From a bacterium (GTDB lineage Bacteria; Ratteibacteria; UBA8468): a stretch of DNA of 43,792 nucleotides. The position numbers and the translations under genes are program-made. Within the stretch, counting starts at the first letter, position 1; the number at the start of each line of letters is the position of its first letter. Below, piece by piece: positions 16,372 to 24,884 of this stretch. The stretch lies in NCBI GenBank assembly GCA_030630065.1, contig DAOVNU010000001.1:1-43792 (forward strand), read 5' to 3'. The notes under the pieces were generated by a model. The model did no database searches and had not been told where the DNA came from. It saw only the letters and a list, made by a program, of their open reading frames with translations.

Positions 16372-17790
16372 TTACGTGTAACTTTTAATAATCCTTTTTA
16401 TCTCTTTCTCCTTTGCTTCCGGGAGAGGTTCAATCCTATGGGTCTTGAGAATCTCCTCTGCCTTTTCTCTTGCAGAATTTCTTATATCAGGGAACCCTCT
16501 ATCCGCTAACTTCTCCCAGGAATCCCTTGAAGATAGAGTTGGCATATAGATCTCCCCTGTTCTAAGTCTATTGATAGTATGTGGATGGGTAAGGAAGGTT
16601 TTACCTTCTGAGGCCGCCATTATAGCATCTAACCCTATCTCCCCATTTGATGTAGAGAAACCTTTCTTAAACCTCTTCATAATGCCTGCAATCTCATTAT
16701 CTATCACCAGTTGTTCAAAACTCCCCATCAAGACATCCCCAATACCTCCTGCACAGGAGATGATATCTGCTCCTGCAATAAATGGCAGAAGGAGGTTAAG
16801 CATACGCTCATATCCGCTCTGGATATCAAGGAAATTGGAGCTTGTGCAGAGACCATATACATCAGACGGCAACCCATAAAATGAGGCCATCTGGACACTG
16901 CAGGCTGAGGAAATACCAATCTCAGGATTACCCCACATCGGTCGCACAGTTCTCAAATTCATCGGGCTAATGCGAGAGCAATAGATTTTCGGAACATCCT
17001 TATCAATGAATGCAGCGTAGATGATAGTCGCCAGGTTTTCAGCGTTTGACTGGACCACTGTTCCTGTGAGGGTTATCGGTGCCGTCGCACCGCTTATTGG
17101 GCAGGGGAGCGCGCGGATAGGAAGACCTGATTCCACGCATATTCTGATTGTCTCTGTCAAATCCTCCGGGAAGAAGAGAGGGCTAATAGGAGATACAGGA
17201 AATGACGCTATCGGTTTCTCACGCAATCTCTTCCTGTTCCCCGCCAACACCAACATAATCTCTATAATACTCTTTATCTCATAGGGGTGATGGACTCCAG
17301 GGCCAAAGATAGGTTTGCGTGTGTTCTTAATAAGTGCATAAAGTGTGTACGGCCAGATAACGCGGGGAGGGATATCAAGCGGGGAAAGAAATCCACCGAC
17401 TGGGCTCAGATTCTCAAGTCCATCTATAAGCCGGATTGCATCCTCCAGGTCCCGGGATGTTGTCTTGCGCCGCGACCTCTCCTTATAATCAAAGAGCCAA
17501 GCATAATTTCCACCATTACGCACAAAGGTTTCGCCCCCACCTATCTCCAAGGTCTCCTTCAGATCTCTCGAGTGGAGTTTAAAACTCGAGGGGTTTCCTC
17601 TAAGCGCCTTCTCCACAACATCCGCAGGAAAAATTACCCGATTGCCTTTGACCTGGCAACCATTGCCCGCAAGGATCTCCTTTGCCCTTTTCCCCTCAAA
17701 CCTCACCCCATTCTCTCCCAATACCTTGAGTGTTGCGGCGTGTATATTCTCTATATCATCCTCGGTCAATATCTTGAACCTTAAAGACAT
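16372..17790 (-). CDS. MttB-family methyltransferase without pyrrolysine
   Basis: Family similarity runs along the whole protein: SLRFKILTEDDIENIHAATLKVLGENGVRF at the start, RNGGNYAWLFDYKERSRRKTT, SPVGGFLSPLDIPP, PISGATAPITLTGTVVQSNAEN and EIGLDAIMAASEGKTFLTHPHT. True trimethylamine methyltransferases read an in-frame amber codon as pyrrolysine. This frame has none and is full length, so it belongs with MtgB-like enzymes that demethylate betaines or other quaternary amines onto a corrinoid protein. I place the start at 17790 because GGAGGGTGGAG lies just before it; the frame opens further up, at 17826. It is the last gene of the IclR-led run. Confidence 0.82.
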   Translation of the reverse strand: MSLRFKILTEDDIENIHAATLKVLGENGVRFEGKRAKEILAGNGCQVKGNRVIFPADVVEKALRGNPSSFKLHSRDLKETLEIGGGETFVRNGGNYAWLFDYKERSRRKTTSRDLEDAIRLIDGLENLSPVGGFLSPLDIPPRVIWPYTLYALIKNTRKPIFGPGVHHPYEIKSIIEIMLVLAGNRKRLREKPIASFPVSPISPLFFPEDLTETIRICVESGLPIRALPCPISGATAPITLTGTVVQSNAENLATIIYAAFIDKDVPKIYCSRISPMNLRTVRPMWGNPEIGISSACSVQMASFYGLPSDVYGLCTSSNFLDIQSGYERMLNLLLPFIAGADIISCAGGIGDVLMGSFEQLVIDNEIAGIMKRFKKGFSTSNGEIGLDAIMAASEGKTFLTHPHTINRLRTGEIYMPTLSSRDSWEKLADRGFPDIRNSAREKAEEILKTHRIEPLPEAKEKEIKRIIKSYT

Positions 17791-17833
17791 TTCTCCACCC
17801 TCCCACTTTTTCTTTTGTTTCAACATTTTTCTT

Positions 17834-17947
17834 TTAAAGCAATCTCAGGATTTCTATGGAAATCTCTGCGCCGTTTGACAAGGTTAGAAGACATCCTCCT
17901 TGCATTGCAAATGGAGTATGCCAATCTATCTTCTTATCCTCATACAT
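17834..17947 (-). CDS. Possible 37-residue ORF coupled to the GNAT gene
   Basis: An ATG inside the last codons of the GNAT gene opens a short frame (MYEDKKIDWHTPF, then AMQGGCLLTLSNGAEISIE) that ends at TAA 17836-17834, shortly before the MttB gene. It fills an otherwise empty 113-base gap and overlaps the GNAT stop by eight bases. I recognise no family. It may be a real small protein, a gene remnant or chance. Confidence 0.25.
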   Translation of the reverse strand: MYEDKKIDWHTPFAMQGGCLLTLSNGAEISIEILRLL

Positions 17948-18929
17948 GTTCAGAACGCCACCAGTAAAGAGGTATTGGGGCAAAGACATCATCAATTTTT
18001 TCTGGACCAAAGAGAATCTTGACCGATTTTAAAGAGTCATCTATCCGATTTTTCTTTCCTATCTTTTCCTGAATCTTCTCTTTGTTAATGAGGCGAACCA
18101 TACCTAAATAACCTTTACAGTTCAGAAACCCTAATTCTAAAAGTAGTTTTGGTAATCCCTCCTGAAGGGGAGGAGTGATTACCGCAATGCTTGAGAAAAT
18201 ATTCTTTTCTATAATGGTCTTAAGAAGAAAGGCAACTATTTCTGCTTCTCCGCCATATTCCAATACTACTCCTTCTTGATTTATAAGGAGATAGGCTACA
18301 ATTCCCCTTTTCCTCCTGGCTAAAAATGCTCTGCTACCTGGAAGAGAAAAGAGAAGAGAATATTCCTTCAGTGTTCTTTCCAGTCGCAAAGGTTCTCTTT
18401 CATGAATCCTTTTAATTTCAGAAAAACAACCTATCTTCTCTGATATTTCTATTGTTTCAGAGGAAGAAGGAAGGAGAAAGAAATTACCTTTATTCAGAAA
18501 GAATGAATATTGAATACCAACCTGTTCCCAGCCAAGACATCGGTAGAAATCAGGATTACCTGTCCAGAGAATGGAGAAATCATAATCCTCTTTCTCCATT
18601 TTACGAATGCAATCTTTTAGAATTAAAGAGGCATAACCTTTTCCACGATAGTCAGGATGGGTGCAAACCCCACCAATTCCTCCCACCTTAAACCTTATTC
18701 CGTTACTGATAAGAATTCTTTCACAAATTATGGTATGAGCAACAACCTTTTTATCTACCTTCAGGACTCTCATATTTTCTAAATTTTTTTCATTGTAAAT
18801 ATAGTATTCATCCTGAAGTTTCCTATTCGGTTTGCCTCTTAAGGTGTAGAAAACTAAATTAAGTAATTCTATTGCTTCCTTAAATTCCTCTTTTTTACAT
18901 CCTCTTGGGCCTTCAATTAGATTCATCAT
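17940..18929 (-). CDS. GNAT N-acetyltransferase, Eis-like layout
   Basis: The 329-residue protein has an N-terminal GNAT fold with the acetyl-CoA motif VCTHPDYRGKGYASLILKDC (residues about 87-106) and the following DFSILWTGNPDFYRCLGWEQVG. A second, less conserved region (residues about 170-270) suggests a tandem GNAT-like arrangement, as in Eis-type proteins. There is no membrane segment. The acceptor amine is unknown. Because it sits beside a PIG-L deacetylase, a cycle of deacetylation and acetylation of an amino sugar is conceivable, but that is inference. It starts two bases after the glycosidase-like gene ends. Confidence 0.78.
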   Translation of the reverse strand: MMNLIEGPRGCKKEEFKEAIELLNLVFYTLRGKPNRKLQDEYYIYNEKNLENMRVLKVDKKVVAHTIICERILISNGIRFKVGGIGGVCTHPDYRGKGYASLILKDCIRKMEKEDYDFSILWTGNPDFYRCLGWEQVGIQYSFFLNKGNFFLLPSSSETIEISEKIGCFSEIKRIHEREPLRLERTLKEYSLLFSLPGSRAFLARRKRGIVAYLLINQEGVVLEYGGEAEIVAFLLKTIIEKNIFSSIAVITPPLQEGLPKLLLELGFLNCKGYLGMVRLINKEKIQEKIGKKNRIDDSLKSVKILFGPEKIDDVFAPIPLYWWRSEHV

Positions 18930-18931
18930 AA

Positions 18932-20377
18932 TTATTCTTTTAAGAAGGTGATTACTTCCGGTAAAGATGTTAAGTCATAATAACGTAACACAGTCAAACT
19001 CTCCTGATTAATTATTATCTCTTTTTTATCTTCACCTTCCAATGCTTTTACCAATAATTTTTGAGAATTTCCTAAATTGCCAATGGCAACCCAGAGAAAA
19101 TTATTAACAAAAACTGAAACTATTCTTTTGCCTTCGGTTAAAGGAAATCTTTTTTTCTTTGTTTCTTTTACCTCTAGATAAGCAACTGTATTCTCTTTGA
19201 CCATCTGTTTATAAACATCCAAATATCTGAAATATCTCTCTCTGCCAGCGATAAAACTCGCGCCCATAAGAGGAGGAAATCCTGCCTTCTTTTGTGCTTT
19301 TATCCACTCTGTCCAGTTATCATATCCCTTTTTCCAAGAAACACCCGGGATATTAAAAAGATTTTCTTCTTCTCCATAACAGCCATCTTCCAGCCAGGGG
19401 AATTGCAAATAGGGAATAGTGGCTGCAAAAGAGAGGTTTTCTGTTTTAGGCAGTAATTCTAAACGAGGAGTAAAATCTCTATCCTTCCAATTGGTAATTA
19501 AATGGCTCCAATCATTGAATCGGAGGACATAAGGTTCATACATTTTTGTCTTTTCTATTGAGGTTAAAATATCGGGCACACCTTCTCCCAGTAATTGGTA
19601 ATCCCAACATTTATCCTCAAAAGGTGATTCTACATCTGAACCGATATGGGCAACAATTAATCCATTTCTTTTTTTAACTCTAACATATATTTCACAAATG
19701 AAATCATTCCAGAGGGCAGCAAAGCTCTTATTTGTTCTACCTTTTACCGCATCAGCTAAATGGTTCACATTTCCTTTTTCTTCAGGAGAGATTTCTATAA
19801 AATGGATATGGTTATCGGAATTTGGATTAGAACAACCCGGTCTTTTTAATCCCAAACCACCATCCCAATATAAGCCATCAAATCCATAGTCATCCATTAA
19901 TCTATCTATGGTGTTAAAAAAATACATTCTCCAACCGGGACTTCCTGGACAAAGCATATCTAAATCGTAGTAGACCTCAACAAGATGGCCTACTCCGCGG
20001 CTCCATTCTTCTTGATAAACAGGATTTCTAACATCTAAATATCCTGGTGAGACATAAGGAATAACCTTTAAACTTCTTCTATGACATTCATCAATAAACT
20101 TTCTTAATCCCTTTTCATTTAGAGATTCATAGACACCTTTCCCAAAAAAACCGCATATATCATTCCACCACCATACATGGACAACCCCAAGCCCTTTTTC
20201 AGCATAGAGGTCAAGAAGTTTCCAGTCTTTCTCCGTTGGATAGTAAGGTCTTCTTGTAGGATAATGACCAAATTGGTAGCGGGTGTGTCCCGGCGCATAA
20301 TTATAAATACGGTTTTTCTTTAAACATCTCAGATTATTATCCCTTGCCCATTTCAAAAATATTAATCTATCTGCCAT
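18932..20377 (-). CDS. Glycosidase-like TIM-barrel protein, cytoplasmic
   Basis: The 481-residue protein has no signal peptide. It contains barrel-strand patterns GLGVVHVWWWNDICGFFG, SLKVIPYVSPGYLD, YGFDGLYWDGGLGLKRPG (a strand-end Asp as in alpha-glycosidase clans), NGLIVAHIGSDVE and PYVLRFNDWSHL. A small beta domain closes the C-terminus (RIVSVFVNNFLWVAIGNLGN). This suggests a GH31/GH36-like or uncharacterised glycosidase fold acting on an imported oligosaccharide. I cannot name the catalytic pair or the family. It lies one base after the PIG-L gene, inside the catabolic operon. Confidence 0.62.
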   Translation of the reverse strand: MADRLIFLKWARDNNLRCLKKNRIYNYAPGHTRYQFGHYPTRRPYYPTEKDWKLLDLYAEKGLGVVHVWWWNDICGFFGKGVYESLNEKGLRKFIDECHRRSLKVIPYVSPGYLDVRNPVYQEEWSRGVGHLVEVYYDLDMLCPGSPGWRMYFFNTIDRLMDDYGFDGLYWDGGLGLKRPGCSNPNSDNHIHFIEISPEEKGNVNHLADAVKGRTNKSFAALWNDFICEIYVRVKKRNGLIVAHIGSDVESPFEDKCWDYQLLGEGVPDILTSIEKTKMYEPYVLRFNDWSHLITNWKDRDFTPRLELLPKTENLSFAATIPYLQFPWLEDGCYGEEENLFNIPGVSWKKGYDNWTEWIKAQKKAGFPPLMGASFIAGRERYFRYLDVYKQMVKENTVAYLEVKETKKKRFPLTEGKRIVSVFVNNFLWVAIGNLGNSQKLLVKALEGEDKKEIIINQESLTVLRYYDLTSLPEVITFLKE

Positions 20378-20378
20378 T

Positions 20379-21182
20379 TTATCTGAGAATAAAAGCGTTG
20401 ATTAAAGTTCTGAAAGCCTCAGCGTATTTTATCTTATTGTCCAGAGTCACATCCATTTCCTCTGCCCTGAATCTTGCTTTTGCTTCTGCGTATTCCCATC
20501 TCCACTTACATCTATTCATCTGACTTTCTTGTTTGTATAAGGCCTCTTTCTTTTTAGCAAAGAACCTGCTCACATCAATATAGGTATCAGGAGCCATTCC
20601 CATAACTCTGGCAGCTGTTCCTGGTTCCCAGGAAAGCAATACGCCTAATTCTACTTTTTCCATTGCCCTCCTATATGCTTTATAGACCAAACTACAGCTA
20701 GCAGAATGCTCTGGGTTTTCATCATCCATACTATGGGTAAGAACAATCTTGGGCTCAAATTGAATGATTAAATCAGATACTTCATCAACGCATTTTCCTA
20801 TACCTGGAGCCACTACGATAGGTTCCTTGCCAGGAGGATATTCTTTAACATTGTAATCGGTAAAGTCAAGATACATATGTTTTTTCTCTTTCTTATCCCA
20901 CATTCCACATTCTTTAAAATCAAGAAAAATTATCTCTTCTGCTCCTAAAACCTTTGCTGCTTCTGTAGTTTCTCGTTTCCTGATAGAGGTTGTTTTATCA
21001 GGGGAGTAATATTTTGACGGTATCTCTTCTCCTTCTTTTGTCCGCATACATCCAGAAGCGTTGTTGCCTACCATCACATAAATTACTTTGTATCCCAGAT
21101 GACCATACTTTGCTAAAGTTCCTCCTGCCTGAAGTTCTATATCGTCAGCATGTGCTCCAAAAGCCATAATACACTTTTTCAT
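20379..21182 (-). CDS. PIG-L/LmbE-family deacetylase
   Basis: The 267-residue protein carries the zinc motif AHADDIELQAGGTLA (A-H-x-D-D) near the N-terminus. A second cluster, LTHSMDDENPEHSASC, supplies the remaining His/Asp ligands and the general base. LmbE-like enzymes remove N-acetyl groups from amino-sugar conjugates such as GlcNAc-inositol or chitobiose. No membrane anchor is seen. The gene is preceded by a good ribosome site (TAGGAGAAAAG) and by a broken oxidoreductase gene. The context of IolE-like, IolD-like and MmsA/IolA-like enzymes makes an amino-sugar or inositol-linked substrate worth considering. Confidence 0.82.
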   Translation of the reverse strand: MKKCIMAFGAHADDIELQAGGTLAKYGHLGYKVIYVMVGNNASGCMRTKEGEEIPSKYYSPDKTTSIRKRETTEAAKVLGAEEIIFLDFKECGMWDKKEKKHMYLDFTDYNVKEYPPGKEPIVVAPGIGKCVDEVSDLIIQFEPKIVLTHSMDDENPEHSASCSLVYKAYRRAMEKVELGVLLSWEPGTAARVMGMAPDTYIDVSRFFAKKKEALYKQESQMNRCKWRWEYAEAKARFRAEEMDVTLDNKIKYAEAFRTLINAFILR

Positions 21183-21194
21183 TCCGCTTTTCTC

Positions 21195-21305
21195 CTATCT
21201 TAAAATCAGTACATCTTTTCTTCTCGTGAAGACATTGTTGAAAAAGCTTTCCTCATTTTTTTTAATCTGTTCCATAGAAACTCTTGCAGCAGAGATAGGG
21301 GTCAT
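21195..21305 (-). other. Short unrecognised frame next to the oxidoreductase remnant
   Basis: A 36-residue frame (MTPISAARVSMEQIKKNEES, then FFNNVFTRRKDVLILR) ends 12 bases before the PIG-L start. It is not in frame with the upstream remnant (offset 107 bases). It could be a decayed C-terminus of the same gene or a chance ORF. I see no ribosome site. Confidence 0.25.
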
Positions 21306-21319
21306 TTTTTAAAATATAT

Positions 21320-21412
21320 TTATAATATGTGAAAGATTTTGTTTTCCTTATAAGCTTCTATATGAATTTTGCTTATCATCCCTGTGCCGATTATCCCTAT
21401 ATTTAAACCCAT
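21320..21412 (-). pseudogene. N-terminal stub of a Gfo/Idh/MocA oxidoreductase
   Basis: The frame starts at an ATG that overlaps the stop of the IolE-like gene (TAATG). It encodes MGLNIGIIGTGMISKIHIEA, the nucleotide-binding start of the Gfo/Idh/MocA (IolG-like) family, then stops at TAA after 30 residues. A normal member has about 330-390 residues, and the next 230 bases do not restore the frame. The family is a common operon partner of IolE-like isomerases, so this is best read as a gene lost by deletion. Confidence 0.68.
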
Positions 21413-22272
21413 TATTTTAACCCCATTAATTTCCTTACCTGTTGGAGGGATATTTTGGCTGCCTCTTTTACATCTCCCCCAAGTACATTTTTATAATAGT
21501 TGAAAGACTCAAATTCTACTGACACAAAACCCTGGTAGTTAATTTTATCCAAGGCTTTAAAAAAAGATTTCCAATCTACATTACCTTCTCCCAATAAAGG
21601 AAAGATAAATTTCCCTTCTTCAGGAATTCCTACTGCATCCTTTAAGTGAATATGCTTTATTTTTTTGTCCCATTGTTTGATAATCCATTCTACATCAAGA
21701 TTCCCATATAAAACATCATGCGATGGATCAAAGTTGACTCCTAAGTAGGGAGAATCAAAGTTGTCTATCAGTAGTCTGGTAGTATAATAATCATGGCAGA
21801 GCATACCCCAAACACCTTCTACTGCGAGATTCATCTTGAATTTTTCTGCCACAGAGACAAATTTATCATAGGCCTCAAAGACCATATTCCAAGCTTTCTT
21901 CTCTGATATATCTTTATGAAGTTTAGGTGCTTTTGAATCCCAGGGCGCTGGACCAGTAAAAAGATTAATCGTGTTTATGCTTGCCTCTGAGAAAACCTCT
22001 ATACATTGAAGAACAAGTTCTATTCTGCTTTTTCTTAATCCTTTATTCAAAGTTACTAAATCTTGCTGAACTACTACCTCACTTACCTCCATATTATATC
22101 GATGGGTTAAATTAACTATTCTCTCTATTTCCTTCAGGGATTTCTTTCTTGGGTCAAGATGGGAAAGGGTCCACTCTACCCCGTTATATCCTATTTGAGA
22201 CAATACTCTTAATACCTCTTCTGGCTGCATCTGGCTAAATCCTAAAGAAGCCATAAAACCTATATTTCGCAT
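21412..22272 (-). CDS. Xylose isomerase-like TIM barrel (IolE/AP-endonuclease-2 family)
   Basis: The 286-residue protein shows the expected order of metal-site segments: GYNGVEWTLSHLDP, MNLAVEGVWGMLCHDYYTT, YLGVNFDPSHDVL, IKHIHLKDAVG, PLLGEGNVDWKSFFKALDK and GFVSVEFESFNYYKN. The Glu, Asp, His and Glu residues in these strands match the divalent-metal site of sugar isomerases, epimerases and inosose dehydratase. The exact reaction is not readable. It lies one base after the UroD-family gene and overlaps the start of a broken Gfo/Idh/MocA gene, the usual partner of this family in inositol and rare-sugar operons. Confidence 0.82.
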   Translation of the reverse strand: MRNIGFMASLGFSQMQPEEVLRVLSQIGYNGVEWTLSHLDPRKKSLKEIERIVNLTHRYNMEVSEVVVQQDLVTLNKGLRKSRIELVLQCIEVFSEASINTINLFTGPAPWDSKAPKLHKDISEKKAWNMVFEAYDKFVSVAEKFKMNLAVEGVWGMLCHDYYTTRLLIDNFDSPYLGVNFDPSHDVLYGNLDVEWIIKQWDKKIKHIHLKDAVGIPEEGKFIFPLLGEGNVDWKSFFKALDKINYQGFVSVEFESFNYYKNVLGGDVKEAAKISLQQVRKLMGLK

Positions 22273-22273
22273 T

Positions 22274-23371
22274 TTATCTTGTCTCTTTTACTGTTTGAAC
22301 TAAAAGAGAGAACTTTTCAAAAGAAACTTCAGGAGGAATACTATGATCTGAATGGTATATATATCCCCCCTGTAGTCCAAGCGGTAATTTACTATTAAGT
22401 TCTAACAACATTTTCTTATTGTCTCCAAGAATAGCTCTGATGTCAATATTGCCCATAAAGGATAGTGAATTACCCCATCTCTCCTTTAATTCTTTAAGGT
22501 CCATACCTGCTTTAACTTCAAGTGGTTGGAGCACATCTATTCCTGCACCGATTAAGTCGTCTATTGCTTCATTGCAATTGCCATCTGTATGGTAAAAGAC
22601 AGGTATTCCTTTACTTTTAAAGAAGGAGAACACTTGTTTATGGAAAGGCATTAGAAGCTCACGATACATTACCGGGGAGAATAAAAGACCATTTTTATAT
22701 GCAATATCTCCGGCAAAGAATGCTCCGTCAAACTTCATACCCGATGTGAACATCTTTTCTGCTGTTTCAATAATCGTTTTGGCTATTGTGGAAAAGATAT
22801 CTTTAACAAGGTCAAATTCCGTAGCCATCATCAGAAGAAGTTTTTCGTCACCTACCAATCGCATTGCTGTCTCATAACATTCAAGAGTATTAAGAAGAAC
22901 AAAGGTGTCTTCTGGATTTTCAAGCTCGTTATACGTGTTAATTACATTTTTTTCTCCAGATGGACGTAAATCTTCATAATAATCACCCCAATACCCCAAA
23001 CTTACTCGATTAAGAGAAGGAGTAAATCGAGCTTTAATTTTTCTCCAATCTTCTTGACTATTAACTGCCCAACTTAATACTTGGGGAGGAGCAGAGATAT
23101 TGTTAAGCTCCTTTATTTTTCGTCCATATTGGTCTATCCGAATAGTATATCTTTCTGTGTACTCGAGTTCCTGAGGAACTATCATAGGGGAAGTATCAAG
23201 AAAATAAGAATACCTTATGTCAAATTCGAAGTAATCATTCGGATGTTTCTCTTCAGGCAACCCCTCTTTTCTCCATCGAGTTATAGTTTCCTTCCATGGT
23301 GCATCGGTGAAGGGAATTCTATCAACTGGTTGTCTTCTTATTGCTTTTATAACCCTTTCTTTTGACGTCAT
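22274..23371 (-). CDS. UroD-family protein lacking the HxC zinc motif
   Basis: I start the protein at MTSKERVIKAIRRQPVDRIP (ATG at 23371) because GGAGGGAGG lies just before it; the open frame extends upstream into the epimerase gene. The fold features are typical: FDGAFFAGDIAYKNGLLFSP, GIPVFYHTDGNCNEAIDDLI, GIDVLQPLE, LSFMGNIDIRAI and a final GYIYHSDHSIPPEVSFEKF. In place of the HxC-Xn-C site seen in the protein at 6104-7189 it has HTDGN and HSDHS. It is therefore a different subgroup, common in rare-sugar operons and without known reactions. Methyl transfer is possible but unsupported. Confidence 0.78.
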   Translation of the reverse strand: MTSKERVIKAIRRQPVDRIPFTDAPWKETITRWRKEGLPEEKHPNDYFEFDIRYSYFLDTSPMIVPQELEYTERYTIRIDQYGRKIKELNNISAPPQVLSWAVNSQEDWRKIKARFTPSLNRVSLGYWGDYYEDLRPSGEKNVINTYNELENPEDTFVLLNTLECYETAMRLVGDEKLLLMMATEFDLVKDIFSTIAKTIIETAEKMFTSGMKFDGAFFAGDIAYKNGLLFSPVMYRELLMPFHKQVFSFFKSKGIPVFYHTDGNCNEAIDDLIGAGIDVLQPLEVKAGMDLKELKERWGNSLSFMGNIDIRAILGDNKKMLLELNSKLPLGLQGGYIYHSDHSIPPEVSFEKFSLLVQTVKETR

Positions 23372-23372
23372 T

Positions 23373-24239
23373 TTAAAATCCTCCCTCCCAATTCCTTTTT
23401 GGCTCAAAACCCAATTTCTCTCTTGCTTTGGTGATATCAAACAAAGAAGCATAAGGATTCTTTTGAAAATACTCTTTATTCTTTATCGGTGGAGGACTCT
23501 CCGGATAAAGATGCCGAATAAGTTCTAATGAATCTATTTTCTGGAAAGTATCGGCAGCGGTGATACAAAAAGATTCAAAAGGAGGAGAAACATCAAGGGA
23601 ATAGTTCAGTGCCAAGCGATAGGCCTGAGCGACATCTTCGGGAAAGATATAAGAACTGAACCAGTTTTTGGCATCCACATTTTTGTTCTTCAAGATATTT
23701 TCTATTGCTTTCTTATCTCGCTTTAGCCAGACCCAACAGAACCTTAAGGAGATTGCTTCAATTCCATAAGCCCGGCTATATTCCTGGCACATGACCTCTC
23801 CAAAATATTTGCTCAGGCTATAACTTTCATGAGGATAAGATGGATGTTCTTCATCAATAGGGAGATATTTTGGCTTGTAAGAGACATTATGGATTCCAAA
23901 ACCAGAGGCAGATTCACTACAGCCAAAGACAACACGAGGAATTTTATTCCGTCTGATTGCCTCCAGAAGATTATAGGTACCGATAACATTTACCTGCATT
24001 ACCTTATCTCCTGGGTCATCAAAGGGGTGAGGAATTGCGGCAAGATGAATGACCGTATCAAAACCCTTTACTTTACTTAAAACTTCTTCTGCATCCAAAA
24101 GATTCAGTTTAAGAAAAGGAATCTCAGGGTATTTAGATGGGGGCTTAAGGTCAAGAATAGTTACCTGATGTTTATCCTTTAGTTCCTTAACCACATATTC
24201 CCCAATATCTCCCGAACCTCCAGTAATTAGTACTTTCAT
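23373..24239 (-). CDS. NAD-dependent epimerase/dehydratase (extended SDR)
   Basis: The 288-residue protein has the Rossmann start VLITGGSGDIGEYVVKEL, DTVIHLAAIPHPFDD, VIGTYNLLEAIRRN, the catalytic YSLSKYFGE (Y-x-x-x-K) and SLRFCWVWLKRDKK. Extended SDRs oxidise, epimerise or dehydrate sugars, uronates or their nucleotide forms using bound NAD(P). No nucleotide-sugar genes are near it, so a free sugar or uronate dehydrogenase role fits the operon better. It ends one base before the UroD-family start and begins 12 bases after the RpiB-like gene. Confidence 0.82.
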   Translation of the reverse strand: MKVLITGGSGDIGEYVVKELKDKHQVTILDLKPPSKYPEIPFLKLNLLDAEEVLSKVKGFDTVIHLAAIPHPFDDPGDKVMQVNVIGTYNLLEAIRRNKIPRVVFGCSESASGFGIHNVSYKPKYLPIDEEHPSYPHESYSLSKYFGEVMCQEYSRAYGIEAISLRFCWVWLKRDKKAIENILKNKNVDAKNWFSSYIFPEDVAQAYRLALNYSLDVSPPFESFCITAADTFQKIDSLELIRHLYPESPPPIKNKEYFQKNPYASLFDITKAREKLGFEPKRNWEGGF

Positions 24240-24251
24240 TAAAATACTTTT

Positions 24252-24884
24252 CTAAATTATTCTTTTTCTGAATGCTTCTTTTAATTCACTATCCTGAATA
24301 GAGTCTATATCAATTATCTCAAGCACGCCGGGATAGTTTAATACAGGTTTAAGCACTTTCTCATTTATTAAAGAGATGGTTTCAGCAAACGAACAGTGAA
24401 CCGTTGCAGAAATTTTCATGAGAGTTTCAATACTTTGTTTTTGAGATTCTTTGCGATAAGATGGATATCCCTGACCAAACTCTTTTAAGGAAAAAAGCCG
24501 GTCAAAGATAAACTTTAAATTAATATCTCCAGCCCAGCCATAGCCAAAATTCAGAGCAAGGGAAATGCAATTTCCTCCATTGATCTGCCCAAATAGCCAG
24601 GCATCAAGCGGAGTTTGAATTAATCCGCAGGATACATTGGGATACTGCATCACAGAGTTCAAAAAACCCTGGCCTGTGCCACATCCACCAACAACTAAAT
24701 CCACTTTTTTAAGGTTAAGTAAAATTGCTGATAAAAGCCCGGTATGGATATAGGTTAATTCCGGTTTAGCCCCAGTTCGTCTCATACCAACATTGATAAT
24801 GGTATGCCCCCTATTCTCAAGGGCGGTAATAATGTTCTTGTTCTTATCCGCAGAACTGGTCTCGTTAATAACCGCTATTTTCAT
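24252..24884 (-). CDS. RpiB/LacA/LacB-family sugar isomerase
   Basis: The 210-residue protein has a Rossmann-like start MKIAVINETSSADKNKNII and the family signature VDLVVGGCGTGQGFLNSVMQ, whose Cys is the usual catalytic base. It then shows ALNFGYGWAGDINLKFIFDR. It is longer than RpiB (about 150 residues) and has an extra C-terminal helix region. Family members interconvert phosphorylated or free aldoses and ketoses, including four-carbon and branched sugars. Beside a split transketolase it may feed or drain the transketolase reaction. It overlaps the thiamine-enzyme gene by four bases (ATGA). Confidence 0.8.
   Translation of the reverse strand: MKIAVINETSSADKNKNIITALENRGHTIINVGMRRTGAKPELTYIHTGLLSAILLNLKKVDLVVGGCGTGQGFLNSVMQYPNVSCGLIQTPLDAWLFGQINGGNCISLALNFGYGWAGDINLKFIFDRLFSLKEFGQGYPSYRKESQKQSIETLMKISATVHCSFAETISLINEKVLKPVLNYPGVLEIIDIDSIQDSELKEAFRKRII

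Noticed and set aside
17560..17590. Palindromic CTCGAG pair inside the MttB gene
   Set aside because: Two six-base palindromes 16 bases apart inside conserved coding sequence; codon content explains them.
16372..17790. Pyrrolysine-dependent trimethylamine methyltransferase
   Set aside because: The reading frame is full length with no in-frame amber codon, so it is a non-pyrrolysine MttB-family member.
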